A stretch of 14,596 nt of DNA from Clostridiaceae bacterium (GCA_016281115.1 JAEEHZ010000174.1:1-14596); one strand, 5' to 3'; positions 7,318 to 14,596 are shown, counted from the stretch's first letter. The notes: generated by a model from the sequence alone, not told the origin. Numbers and translations are program-made.

Positions 7318-8343
7318 CTAAACAATATCCCGATTATCGTCTGTGTTGTTTAAACCGTTCTTTTTGTTTTTCCTTTTGTTTTTGTGTTTCCTTTTATTCT
7401 TTTCCGATTGATTATTACTATCAGAATTCAAGCCGTATAGTCCAAGCGCTTTGCGAGACTCCAAGGCGCGCTGCATTTCTTTCTTTTGGCGCTTGTCTTT
7501 TAATATAACATGAATCAATAACCACAACAATATAGGTATAGCCACAATAGGCGCGATTATCATAGGCTCAATTTGAGTGGCGTCTGCAGTTACGCGTATA
7601 TTTGCAGCGTTTGCCTCGTTTTCTATTCTGTGTCCCCTTACAAGCAGTCTGTGGGTGTTAATTCCGTAAGGCGTACAGGTAAGAAGCGTAACATAGTCCA
7701 TACCGGGTACTATTTTAAGGTTTTCTATATCATCGGGCAGAACAATAAGTATCTGATCGACCTCATATGTCAATGTTTCGTCAAGTATTCGTATTATAAA
7801 AGTATCGTTAACACTCAGCTTATCAAGGTTTGTAAACAGCTTTGCGCTCGGCAGTCCTCTGTGTCCGGATAAAACGCAATGGCTGCTTTCGCCGCCTACG
7901 GGCAATGAAGTCCAGTTTATATGGCCTACAGAATTCTGCAAAACACGGTCTGATGTCCCGTGGCATATCGGCAAGGTAACGTCAATAGACGGTATTTCTA
8001 TATACCCCATTACACCGCCGCCGTCAACATTAAGCTGTTCCTCATAAATTCCGAGCTGACGGTCGGTAAGCGAAAAAGTTTGGTTTCCGCTCAGATTTTT
8101 ATTATATTCTATTGCATTGTTTAGTATTCTCTCATAATCCGCGTCGTCCATTTTTGCCACGAACTCTGCATAGTTACTTATAACACGGGATGATCTGAAC
8201 GAGTTCCAGTAATCGCTTATTGTGGGATACAGCATAATTCCCAATCCCAATATAAAAACGCATATAAGTATTATGGTTGACGTGTTTTTCTTCTTTTTGG
8301 GTTGTGACTCTTTGTTCTTTTCGTTTTGGGATGTAGCTGCCAT
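7318..8343 (-). CDS. Class C sortase (pilin polymerase)
   Basis: Joins backbone pilins through an isopeptide bond between the Thr of one sorting signal and the pilin-motif lysine of the next subunit. The layout is that of class C: basic cytosolic start, membrane helix 1 (about 22-40), extracellular catalytic domain, membrane helix 2 (about 260-281) and a cytosolic tail. Core motifs: MGYIEIPSIDVTLPI (112-126), H161 in SGHRGLPSAKLF, C223 in LLTCTPYGINTHR and R232. The usual DP-aromatic lid between helix 1 and the core is not seen; the region reads FSLTDRQLG (90-98). The tail ends in a very basic stretch around 315-330. The ATG at 8343 has AGAGG seven bases upstream. It directly follows the backbone pilin gene, after a gap with two strong dyads. 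Confidence 0.95.
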   Translation of the reverse strand: MAATSQNEKNKESQPKKKKNTSTIILICVFILGLGIMLYPTISDYWNSFRSSRVISNYAEFVAKMDDADYERILNNAIEYNKNLSGNQTFSLTDRQLGIYEEQLNVDGGGVMGYIEIPSIDVTLPICHGTSDRVLQNSVGHINWTSLPVGGESSHCVLSGHRGLPSAKLFTNLDKLSVNDTFIIRILDETLTYEVDQILIVLPDDIENLKIVPGMDYVTLLTCTPYGINTHRLLVRGHRIENEANAANIRVTADATQIEPMIIAPIVAIPILLWLLIHVILKDKRQKKEMQRALESRKALGLYGLNSDSNNQSEKNKRKHKNKRKNKKNGLNNTDDNRDIV

Positions 8344-8370
8344 AAGCCTACCTCTTGTAATGTATTTGCC

Positions 8371-8420
8371 GATTTACGCTTTAAATCGTATAAAACTTTA
8401 TACGGTTTAAACCGTAAATT
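8371..8420. repeat. 50-base near-palindrome before the class C sortase gene
   Basis: Arms 8371-8394 and 8397-8420 pair over 24 positions with three mismatches and a 2-base centre; the right half contains the perfect 16-base palindrome tacggtttaaaccgta (8401-8416). It is AT-rich and has no following T-run on the minus strand, so it is not a classic terminator. It lies 10 bases or so from the ribosome site of the sortase gene and could act as an RNA hairpin limiting sortase translation, as a protein-binding dyad, or both. Confidence 0.7.
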
Positions 8421-8429
8421 TGCCTTGGT

Positions 8430-8461
8430 GGGTGCGCCGGATAAAAACATCCGACGCACCC
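8430..8461 (-). promoter_or_regulatory. GC-rich hairpin without U-tract after the backbone pilin gene
   Basis: Arms 8430-8442 (gggtgcgccggat) and 8449-8461 (atccgacgcaccc) leave a 6-base loop, 33 bases beyond the pilin stop. In the minus-strand transcript the single imperfect pair is a G-U wobble, so all 13 pairs form; in a plus-strand transcript it would be a C-A mismatch. No U-run follows, so it is more likely a 3'-stabilising or processing hairpin, or partial attenuator, keeping pilin mRNA above sortase mRNA. Confidence 0.65.
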
Positions 8462-8494
8462 AAGCATTAACTGAAGCTAAATATAACAGTTTAA

Positions 8495-10069
8495 TTATTT
8501 AGCGTTTGACATTCTCTTCTTTGTGATAAGAAGGATAGCTGCGCCAATAACGAGTATACCGCCTACAACATAGAAGATAGTTGTACCGATGCCGCCTGTT
8601 GTGGGAAGCTCTGCGCCCTTATGGTTCTGAACTGTTGTAGCAACAACGGGAACAGGTGCTGTTGTTGTAGTTGAAGAACCGCCTGTTACCTCAGTTTGGG
8701 TAACATTACCGTCTGCATCGTAGTAAGTTGTGATAGTTTCTGTATAGGTTGATGTAGACTCAAGTGCCGCTGTTATGTCGATCGGGCTTGCAAGCTTGTT
8801 GTATTCTGCAGGAGCCTGTGTTTCTGTGATAGTATATGTACCTGCATCTACACCCTTGATGATGATAAGACCGCTTGCAGGTGAAGTAACGAGGTTGCTT
8901 GTAGATTCTGCATCATAGTTGTAAACGCCTGCGTCTGCAGTTGCTGTTACGTTAACTGCGTTGCCGTCTGCATCTTCAACAGAGAAGATTGCGCCTTCGA
9001 GAGGTGCGCCTGTCTCGTCAACCTTGAGGATTGCAAGAGCGTATGTATTTGTTACTGTTTCAACGTCGCTTGATTTGTGATATTCTGTATCTGTTTCTGT
9101 TTCTGTGTCGTTTTCTGTTCTGTAATCGATGTTAGCGGTATTCTTGTTACCGTCAGCTGCGATCTCAGCGCTTGTGTTAAGAGTTGCGTCATATGTAACT
9201 ACCAAATCAGAAGGAGAATCATAAAGGAATTGGTTGTTAGCGTCATCATACATATCAATAGTGATCTTAAAGCTGTGGTCGTCTGCTGCGTATGCAATTG
9301 TGTAATCCTCATCTACATCAAGTTCGCTGTCACCAATATAAACTTTAAGTGAGGTTTTGTCATAGGTGAGACCTTCGTCAATCGTATCGTTTACGAATAC
9401 TTCTACAATCTTGTCTGTGCCGTCGTAGTTAGTTGTTGTACCTGTAATTTTGTAGCTTATTGTGTCACCGTATCTTGCAGAGCTTAAAGTTGAAGTTAAG
9501 TCTGTATCTGAGCCGTGTGTTACAATAACCTTATCACCGATGTCCGGACCGCCCTGGTTCTTATCAATAACATTAACTGTGGGGTTGTTTGTATCAAGTG
9601 TTACGGTAGTATCAAGTGTAGATGTAATGTAATAGTAACCGAAATCAAGACCGCTGAATGTAACCGTATCAGTTGATGCTTCTACCGGACCTGCTGCAGC
9701 AGTGAGTAAATCAATGACATTAGCTTCGAGCCAATCAGCAATAGCTACGCCGTCTGTTTCTGTTGTTGTTACGTTGTAAACATTCGTAGTTGTTGTTTCG
9801 TCAAGTGTGAACGGGCTGCCTGCAGCTGTTAAAGCAGCGTAAACAGCGTCACTTTCACCTGTTTTTGTGTAGGTGTAAGATACTTTTGAGTGATCGTTTG
9901 CCTCATATGTTGCATCAAATATCTTGTAAGCAGCATAATCTTCACCTATGGTTGCGTTTGTGATGGTGATAGAGCCTGTGGTGGGTTCTTCGGCGGAAGC
10001 TGTGATCGTCATTGCGAAAATAAGCATAGCCGCCATAAGAAGCGCTAAAATTTTCTTTGTTGTTTTCAT
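8495..10069 (-). CDS. Major backbone pilin, LPTTG-anchored
   Basis: The polymerised shaft subunit. The ATG at 10069 (MKTTKKIL) is preferred, giving 524 residues: AAAGGAG lies 8 bases upstream of it but only 2 bases from the alternative ATG at 10075. Numbered from 10075: signal peptide 1-28 (TASA-EE); N-terminal pilin domain to about 170; VIDKN at 169-173, where K172 sits at the usual YPKN-type linking lysine; fimbrial isopeptide D2 domain about 178-345 (K182, D230 in FVNDTIDEGL, N315 as plausible bond residues); SpaA/CnaB domain about 346-485 (K351, E418 in the E-box ETQAP, N484); LPTTG at 490-494; membrane helix; KKRMSNAK tail. Strongly Thr-rich and regular in codon use, as expected of a highly expressed surface polymer. 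Followed by hairpins and then the polymerase gene. Confidence 0.95.
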   Translation of the reverse strand: MKTTKKILALLMAAMLIFAMTITASAEEPTTGSITITNATIGEDYAAYKIFDATYEANDHSKVSYTYTKTGESDAVYAALTAAGSPFTLDETTTTNVYNVTTTETDGVAIADWLEANVIDLLTAAAGPVEASTDTVTFSGLDFGYYYITSTLDTTVTLDTNNPTVNVIDKNQGGPDIGDKVIVTHGSDTDLTSTLSSARYGDTISYKITGTTTNYDGTDKIVEVFVNDTIDEGLTYDKTSLKVYIGDSELDVDEDYTIAYAADDHSFKITIDMYDDANNQFLYDSPSDLVVTYDATLNTSAEIAADGNKNTANIDYRTENDTETETDTEYHKSSDVETVTNTYALAILKVDETGAPLEGAIFSVEDADGNAVNVTATADAGVYNYDAESTSNLVTSPASGLIIIKGVDAGTYTITETQAPAEYNKLASPIDITAALESTSTYTETITTYYDADGNVTQTEVTGGSSTTTTAPVPVVATTVQNHKGAELPTTGGIGTTIFYVVGGILVIGAAILLITKKRMSNAK

Positions 10070-10077
10070 TGTCATTT

Positions 10078-10084
10078 CTCCTTT
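10078..10084 (-). promoter_or_regulatory. Ribosome binding site of the backbone pilin gene
   Basis: AAAGGAG on the minus strand. The spacing is 8 bases to the ATG at 10069 and 2 bases to the ATG at 10075, which supports the downstream start. Confidence 0.75.
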
Positions 10085-10128
10085 ACAATAAAATTATTTA
10101 ATAATATATTTGTTTGTGATATATCGCC

Positions 10129-10157
10129 ACGGCGCAATTTATATTTCCTTTCGCCGT
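10129..10157 (-). promoter_or_regulatory. Hairpin in the gap between tip adhesin and backbone pilin genes
   Basis: acggcg (10129-10134) and cgccgt (10152-10157) form a 6-base stem with a 17-base loop, 13 bases past the adhesin stop. No T-run follows on the minus strand. The remaining gap toward the pilin gene is AT-rich and could hold a promoter, but no convincing -35/-10 pair was found. Possibly a processing site that separates low-level adhesin from high-level pilin message. Confidence 0.4.
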
Positions 10158-10170
10158 TTAGAGGGCAGAT

Positions 10171-13100
10171 TTAGAATCTCTCCCTCCTTTCGCATTTGCG
10201 CCTCAGCATATATCCGCACATCAAAGCGGCGGCAATTAAAGCCAATCCGCATAATGTGTAAACATGTGTGCCAATTCCGCCTGTCATTGGCAGCAATATA
10301 CCGGAACGGTTAATAACCGTCATATTTACAGCATTGTCGGCATGTATATACTCACCGCTGAAATCGTCGGGAGTTATCGTATTACCTGTGCTGTCACAGA
10401 AAACAACGGTTTCGTCCGATACTCTGAAATATATTGAATCTTCGGGCAGCTTATAGCCCGGCAATGAAGATGTTTCAGTAAGGCGATATAATTTATTTAT
10501 CTCGAAATTGGGTATTATAATATAGCCGTTAATATCGGTTATCAAGCCCTGAGAAATATTCTGCCAAGCATTGCCTTCTCTAATGTCTAAGTCAAATTCA
10601 ACTCCCGCAAGGCTCTGTTGTGTCAAAACTCCCTCAACTTCTCTCTGAGAAACCTTGTGAAGTCTTACCGTATAAGTAGCGGGTCGCCACTGGGCATAAA
10701 GCACGGTAACATCTTCTGTAAGAGTTATCGGGTTGCCGGGGCTGTAGCTTGTACCGGTGCCGTCTGCCATCGTGTTCCAACCGTCAAACATAAAGCCTTC
10801 TTTTGTATAATACTGGCTTTCGTTAGCGGTATTATCCCACACTGCCGCGTTTGCATAACGGGCATAAACAAAGCCTGTTTCGTTTGGATATTGGGTATCG
10901 GGAGTTCCTCCGTTTGGATCATATTTAAGATAAACAGCATTTTCGGGACTTACCCACTGTGCTATAAAGGTCATACCCGGCATCCACTGTGAAAGTATAT
11001 GGTCGCCCGGCTGATAAACGTTAGAGTTATTATCGAGTAACCATCCGGCAAATAGCTTACCCTGCGTATTTGTAAGATCTGTTAAAGCCTTAACCGGAAC
11101 ACGGGAAGTACCCAGTGTATATTGGTCGTTATCCACAGGGGCGTTTGCCTGTATACCGCCCTGCGCGACATTGGCGTTATACATAACCCACGGGTTATCG
11201 TTAAGCCACTGGCCGTATACCTTTACTACCCAAGCATATCTGTCTGCATATTGATTATACTCCCATACACCGTATTCACCGTACATAGGTATGTTAAAGT
11301 CAAATCTGCTTTCGTAACCGTAGTCACTGTTTGTCCATACCCAATAGTCGGGGGTTACGGCGGCAGGCGGCGAAACATAATCACCGTTGCTGAAATAGTG
11401 CCATTCAACCGGTGTTTCGGAATGCTCGGTAGAATAAAACTCGATAATATTATCTGTTATCCTTTCCCATTTTGCAAACAGCATTACACTGGTGTTATCT
11501 TCGGCTGTAGCAATCATACTGCTCCAATCGGCATTAGTGTATACCTCACCGTAAGAGTTCATCCAGCCCACGAATTTATAACCGGGTCTGGTAAGATAAG
11601 GATGCTGCTCATTGTTCGGCAAACCGCCCTGATAATCGGCTATACTCTGACCGTACATTATGTCGGCGTAAGAGAGTGTATCGTCATGTCCGTCGCCGTC
11701 GGCATCATACATAAAATCGAAGAACACATTAACATTTTTTCGAGGGTAATAAAGAATAAATGCGTAACCCCAAGTGGACGGGTCATATGTTCCGTTTTCT
11801 CTGTAGTACTGTTGATAATTACTAAACAGAGTGTTAACCGAAGTGCCACCGATATTACCGCTGAGCTGTCTCGATGTGCTTGAATATGAATACCTATTTG
11901 ATGTACCGGATCCGCAACCTACTATTTGCTTAGGGTTCCAAGTATTAGTACTTGAGTACAACAAAACTTGGCTGTAGCTAGTGTCTACCTTATATGACTT
12001 ACCACCAACGGTGAAGTCGGGCGTTTCGCCCGGCAGACATTCAAAGGCGTACATTAACGCGTACGTGTTGGTGCTGCTAAATCGTGCTGTAAACGTACAA
12101 CCCTCGGTAGCGCGTCCCTTTGTGCCCCTTCTAAGATAGCCGTACAGTGCATTCTTTACACGCGAAGCTTGGTCTAAATCATTTGTATTGGCATTATTTG
12201 TACTATTGGCATTCGAGGTCAGCCAAACATATATTTTATTGTTGCCCCTTGAAGTAACCCATGTTTGCAGCGGGTATGCTGATGTTATATCCTGCTCATA
12301 TTTTAAATCTTTCAGCACGAACACATTGTTTCCGTTTGATGCGTTTGCAGCTGCCGCAGTATACTCCCAGGTTATACCGTCGGGTGTAACGCCTGTTGCG
12401 CTGTAGTTTCCGCTTCGCGTTGCGGTTGTTGTACCTGTCAAGTCACCGTTTTGGTTTAACAAATACATATTCATATATCCGCCGCTTGAACTGTTGGGTA
12501 TATTAAACGTGAGATCGATCCTTACTCTCATATAATCAAAGTGAACAATTGAGGTACCGTTGTTCAAAATCGGTTCTCTGCTGTAAGGGTATGTTCCCTG
12601 ACCGAATACATCTGTCCAATCTGTAGTATCTGCATCGTTAAAGAGGAAATAATCGCTGTATACATCGGGAACTGTTGCCTGTGTTGTATGGTTTGCGTCC
12701 GTATAAACAGGATATTCTACACCGTTAAGTTCACTGTAAACTGTATGTGTTGTTCCGTTGGTCTTTACCTTTATCACTGAGCCTGCCATTGCATACCAAT
12801 AGTGGTCGTTACCCAGTTTTAAATAATCTGCAGTCTCAAATCCGTTATCATCCGGCTTTTCAATATGAATAACAGGTATAAACGGTACGTAAGTAGCTTC
12901 CCATTTCGCATAATAGAATTTATTTTCAGTTATCGTTTGTACACCGCTTACAGGTTGTGTTAGCTCTGCATCAGCGTACCAACCCTCAAAATGATATCCC
13001 GCGCGAACAGGCGTGTAATCATCAAGGTCAACTGTTTCTCCTGTAATTACATTAATAGGAGGAATACGCTCGCCGTTTGTTACAAATATAACTCTGCAAA

Positions 13101-14596
13101 CGTCGTTTACGCCCGGCCACAGGTAGAGGTCACAGGCTACAGAGCCGTCGCCTGTCAAATAATCTGTCATATCGCTTACGGGTGTTGTAAAATCATACTC
13201 CACGGTGCGGTTACTGTCTAAGTACCACTTGCCGTTCCATTCCTGACCTGCCGGGGGCTGAATTTGCGGTCTGTATGGGCTAATTGTTCTGCCTTCGCCT
13301 ATCAGGTATGTTACAAGCACCGTTTCATAAGAATTTCCTCTATCAAAGTCGTAAAAGTAAACATAGTAGCCTTCGCCTTGATGTCCCCATTTAGCATACA
13401 ATACCATATCGTTAGTAATAGCTGCATTTGCGTTAAACGGTGTTGTACATTCTGCATCTGTATACCAGCCTTCAAACGGCACGGCAATATTGTAATACTG
13501 ACCTTTCCAAACGGGTGTAGGCACATAATCAAGTGTGTGTCCATACGGTACCGACACATCTTCTAAAGGCTCTATAAAATCATTATATATACCAAGGTTA
13601 AACGACACGTTTACTGATTGCGCCCAGTGGGCTGTAAACGTAGTATCCTCGGTTATATTCATATCCGCAATTTCCTCTGCGGTATATAATGTACTGTCAT
13701 TGTCTTTGGTCCAGCCTACAAGCACATAGTCCTCTCTGGTCCAGTCGGACGGTATATCGGAAAGCTGTACGCTGTCGCCGCTCAAAGGCAACTGCACAGA
13801 TACATCCTCGTGAATATGAGCAGAATCCTTGAAGGTAACATATACGCCCGGCAATCTGTCAACATGCTTGTATATTACCATATTGTTTGCACTGGAAGAA
13901 GACGTGCTTCTGTAAAATCTGGCAGCGTTATAGTTAGTGGCAGCATAAGTCAAATAATAGGTTCTTGGCATAAAACCACTGCTTCTATAACTAATTACCC
14001 AGTTTCCGGAATTATATGTCAATGTAACCGCAGCCGAAGAACTACCGATAATATTATCACTGGAGAGCCTGAAGTATCGCGAACTATAATTAACATTTTT
14101 CACCTGACTTGAATTTCCGGTAGAGGTAAAATTCCACTGATACTGCTCGTTATCCACACTGCAAGTATAATAACCGTCATAACCGTCGACGGTTGTAAAT
14201 GTGACCTCGGTATCGGTAGCAGTTGAGGCCGATGAAGAAGTCAAGCCCATTGCGTGACCATCCGCGGAAACTATCATATAATCGGCGCTTGTATCATCAA
14301 TTGCCGTTACCTTTATCCAATATCCGCCGGAAGCGCCTCTTAAAGTAACGCCCAGAACGGCATTAGAATAAATAATATCATTTGTTGCGTTATCATCACG
14401 AGCAAAAGCATTGGCGGTGTGGGAGATATCATGAAGATCCTCATCGCTGGTTTGAGCTTCTCCCCTGCTACGCATACCCTTGCTCTTAACACCGCGCAAA
14501 CGGTAATAAGTGTTCAAAGCCTCGTCAGTGGCTTCTGTTGAATATTCTAAATAATAAGCATCCTGTATATCTGTCCAGTCGGTTGCGCCGTCTGAG
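10171..14596 (-). CDS. Very large pilus tip adhesin with InlB-type repeats, LPMTG-anchored, N-terminus beyond the window
   Basis: The frame is open through the right edge (about 1,474 codons visible); a TTG at 14517 is internal, since coding continues upstream (ALNTYY context) with no ribosome site. Numbering from that TTG: 1-223 beta-rich module with Ser-rich stretches; InlB B-repeat/Listeria-Bacteroides-like units ending in FTAHW (294-298), LYAKW (373-377), YYAKW (535-539), LFAKW (1013-1017), FIAQW (1184-1188) and LYAQW (1273-1277), most with an upstream F-x-GW; degenerate units about 382-470 and 1022-1105; an unassigned region 541-927; a CnaB/SpaA domain 1281-1405 with plausible K1288, E1348, N1403; LPMTG 1409-1413; membrane helix; tail RRKCERRERF. 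Its size, non-repeated regions and place before the backbone gene suit a tip adhesin. A von Willebrand A domain may lie upstream but is not visible. No ligand can be named. Confidence 0.9.
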   Translation of the reverse strand, partial: SDGATDWTDIQDAYYLEYSTEATDEALNTYYRLRGVKSKGMRSRGEAQTSDEDLHDISHTANAFARDDNATNDIIYSNAVLGVTLRGASGGYWIKVTAIDDTSADYMIVSADGHAMGLTSSSASTATDTEVTFTTVDGYDGYYTCSVDNEQYQWNFTSTGNSSQVKNVNYSSRYFRLSSDNIIGSSSAAVTLTYNSGNWVISYRSSGFMPRTYYLTYAATNYNAARFYRSTSSSSANNMVIYKHVDRLPGVYVTFKDSAHIHEDVSVQLPLSGDSVQLSDIPSDWTREDYVLVGWTKDNDSTLYTAEEIADMNITEDTTFTAHWAQSVNVSFNLGIYNDFIEPLEDVSVPYGHTLDYVPTPVWKGQYYNIAVPFEGWYTDAECTTPFNANAAITNDMVLYAKWGHQGEGYYVYFYDFDRGNSYETVLVTYLIGEGRTISPYRPQIQPPAGQEWNGKWYLDSNRTVEYDFTTPVSDMTDYLTGDGSVACDLYLWPGVNDVCRVIFVTNGERIPPINVITGETVDLDDYTPVRAGYHFEGWYADAELTQPVSGVQTITENKFYYAKWEATYVPFIPVIHIEKPDDNGFETADYLKLGNDHYWYAMAGSVIKVKTNGTTHTVYSELNGVEYPVYTDANHTTQATVPDVYSDYFLFNDADTTDWTDVFGQGTYPYSREPILNNGTSIVHFDYMRVRIDLTFNIPNSSSGGYMNMYLLNQNGDLTGTTTATRSGNYSATGVTPDGITWEYTAAAANASNGNNVFVLKDLKYEQDITSAYPLQTWVTSRGNNKIYVWLTSNANSTNNANTNDLDQASRVKNALYGYLRRGTKGRATEGCTFTARFSSTNTYALMYAFECLPGETPDFTVGGKSYKVDTSYSQVLLYSSTNTWNPKQIVGCGSGTSNRYSYSSTSRQLSGNIGGTSVNTLFSNYQQYYRENGTYDPSTWGYAFILYYPRKNVNVFFDFMYDADGDGHDDTLSYADIMYGQSIADYQGGLPNNEQHPYLTRPGYKFVGWMNSYGEVYTNADWSSMIATAEDNTSVMLFAKWERITDNIIEFYSTEHSETPVEWHYFSNGDYVSPPAAVTPDYWVWTNSDYGYESRFDFNIPMYGEYGVWEYNQYADRYAWVVKVYGQWLNDNPWVMYNANVAQGGIQANAPVDNDQYTLGTSRVPVKALTDLTNTQGKLFAGWLLDNNSNVYQPGDHILSQWMPGMTFIAQWVSPENAVYLKYDPNGGTPDTQYPNETGFVYARYANAAVWDNTANESQYYTKEGFMFDGWNTMADGTGTSYSPGNPITLTEDVTVLYAQWRPATYTVRLHKVSQREVEGVLTQQSLAGVEFDLDIREGNAWQNISQGLITDINGYIIIPNFEINKLYRLTETSSLPGYKLPEDSIYFRVSDETVVFCDSTGNTITPDDFSGEYIHADNAVNMTVINRSGILLPMTGGIGTHVYTLCGLALIAAALMCGYMLRRKCERRERF

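Noticed and set aside
8371..8461. The pilin-sortase gap hairpins as a rho-independent terminator ending the operon.
   Set aside because: Neither stem is followed by a U-run on the minus strand, and the polymerase gene immediately follows with no visible promoter of its own.
11122..11883. A 253-codon plus-strand reading frame opposite the adhesin gene.
   Set aside because: It has no ribosome site or recognisable family and is a shadow of the minus-strand gene, whose repeats and sorting signal are clear.
14515..14517. A TTG as start codon of the large adhesin.
   Set aside because: The frame stays open for 26 further codons to the window edge, there is no Shine-Dalgarno sequence and no signal peptide after the TTG.
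10170..14596. Recent tandem repeat expansion within the adhesin gene.
   Set aside because: The repeat units share only short protein hallmarks; DNA copies are strongly diverged and no exact long repeats were seen.

Overview
The window looks like chromosomal DNA of a low-to-moderate GC, Gram-positive Clostridia-type bacterium, probably a gut Oscillospiraceae/Ruminococcaceae relative. This is inferred from the greA-lysS pair, LPXTG wall-anchored proteins with sortases, purine-rich AGGAGG-like ribosome sites and sigma-A-type promoters. Genus cannot be fixed from sequence alone. Coding density is high, all genes but one lie on the minus strand, and no stretch over 300 bases lacks a gene. I see no tRNA, rRNA, CRISPR array, insertion sequence or phage gene.

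Left part (1-2690): a secreted protein that runs off the left edge and resembles GH123/DUF4091 glycoside hydrolases, with its own promoter and a leader of about 90 bases. Middle (2636-4881): the housekeeping pair greA-lysS, transcribed leftwards from a consensus TTGACA-17-TATAAT promoter and closed by a hairpin terminator. Divergent from greA, mntP (manganese efflux) is the only plus-strand gene and has its own promoter and a strong terminator.

Right part (5513-14596): a sortase-assembled pilus locus transcribed leftwards; its promoter and the start of its first gene lie beyond the right edge. In transcription order it holds a very large tip/adhesin protein (LPMTG, at least 1,474 residues, six InlB-type B-repeat-like units and a C-terminal CnaB/SpaA domain); the backbone pilin (LPTTG, fimbrial D2 and SpaA domains, E-box); a class C pilin polymerase; a small CnaB pilin (LPQTG), probably the basal subunit; and a second single-pass sortase whose start overlaps the small pilin's end by 17 bases. 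The inferred model is that the class C enzyme joins backbone subunits and caps them with the large adhesin, while the second sortase handles the basal subunit or wall attachment.

The main unexplained structures are RNA hairpins or DNA dyads in the pilus operon gaps, above all a 50-base near-palindrome plus a GC-rich hairpin without a U-tract between backbone pilin and polymerase; an unassigned region of about 390 residues in the tip protein; a class C sortase that seems to lack the DP-aromatic lid; and a shared inverted TATCACTTG element at both divergent -35 boxes of greA and mntP.
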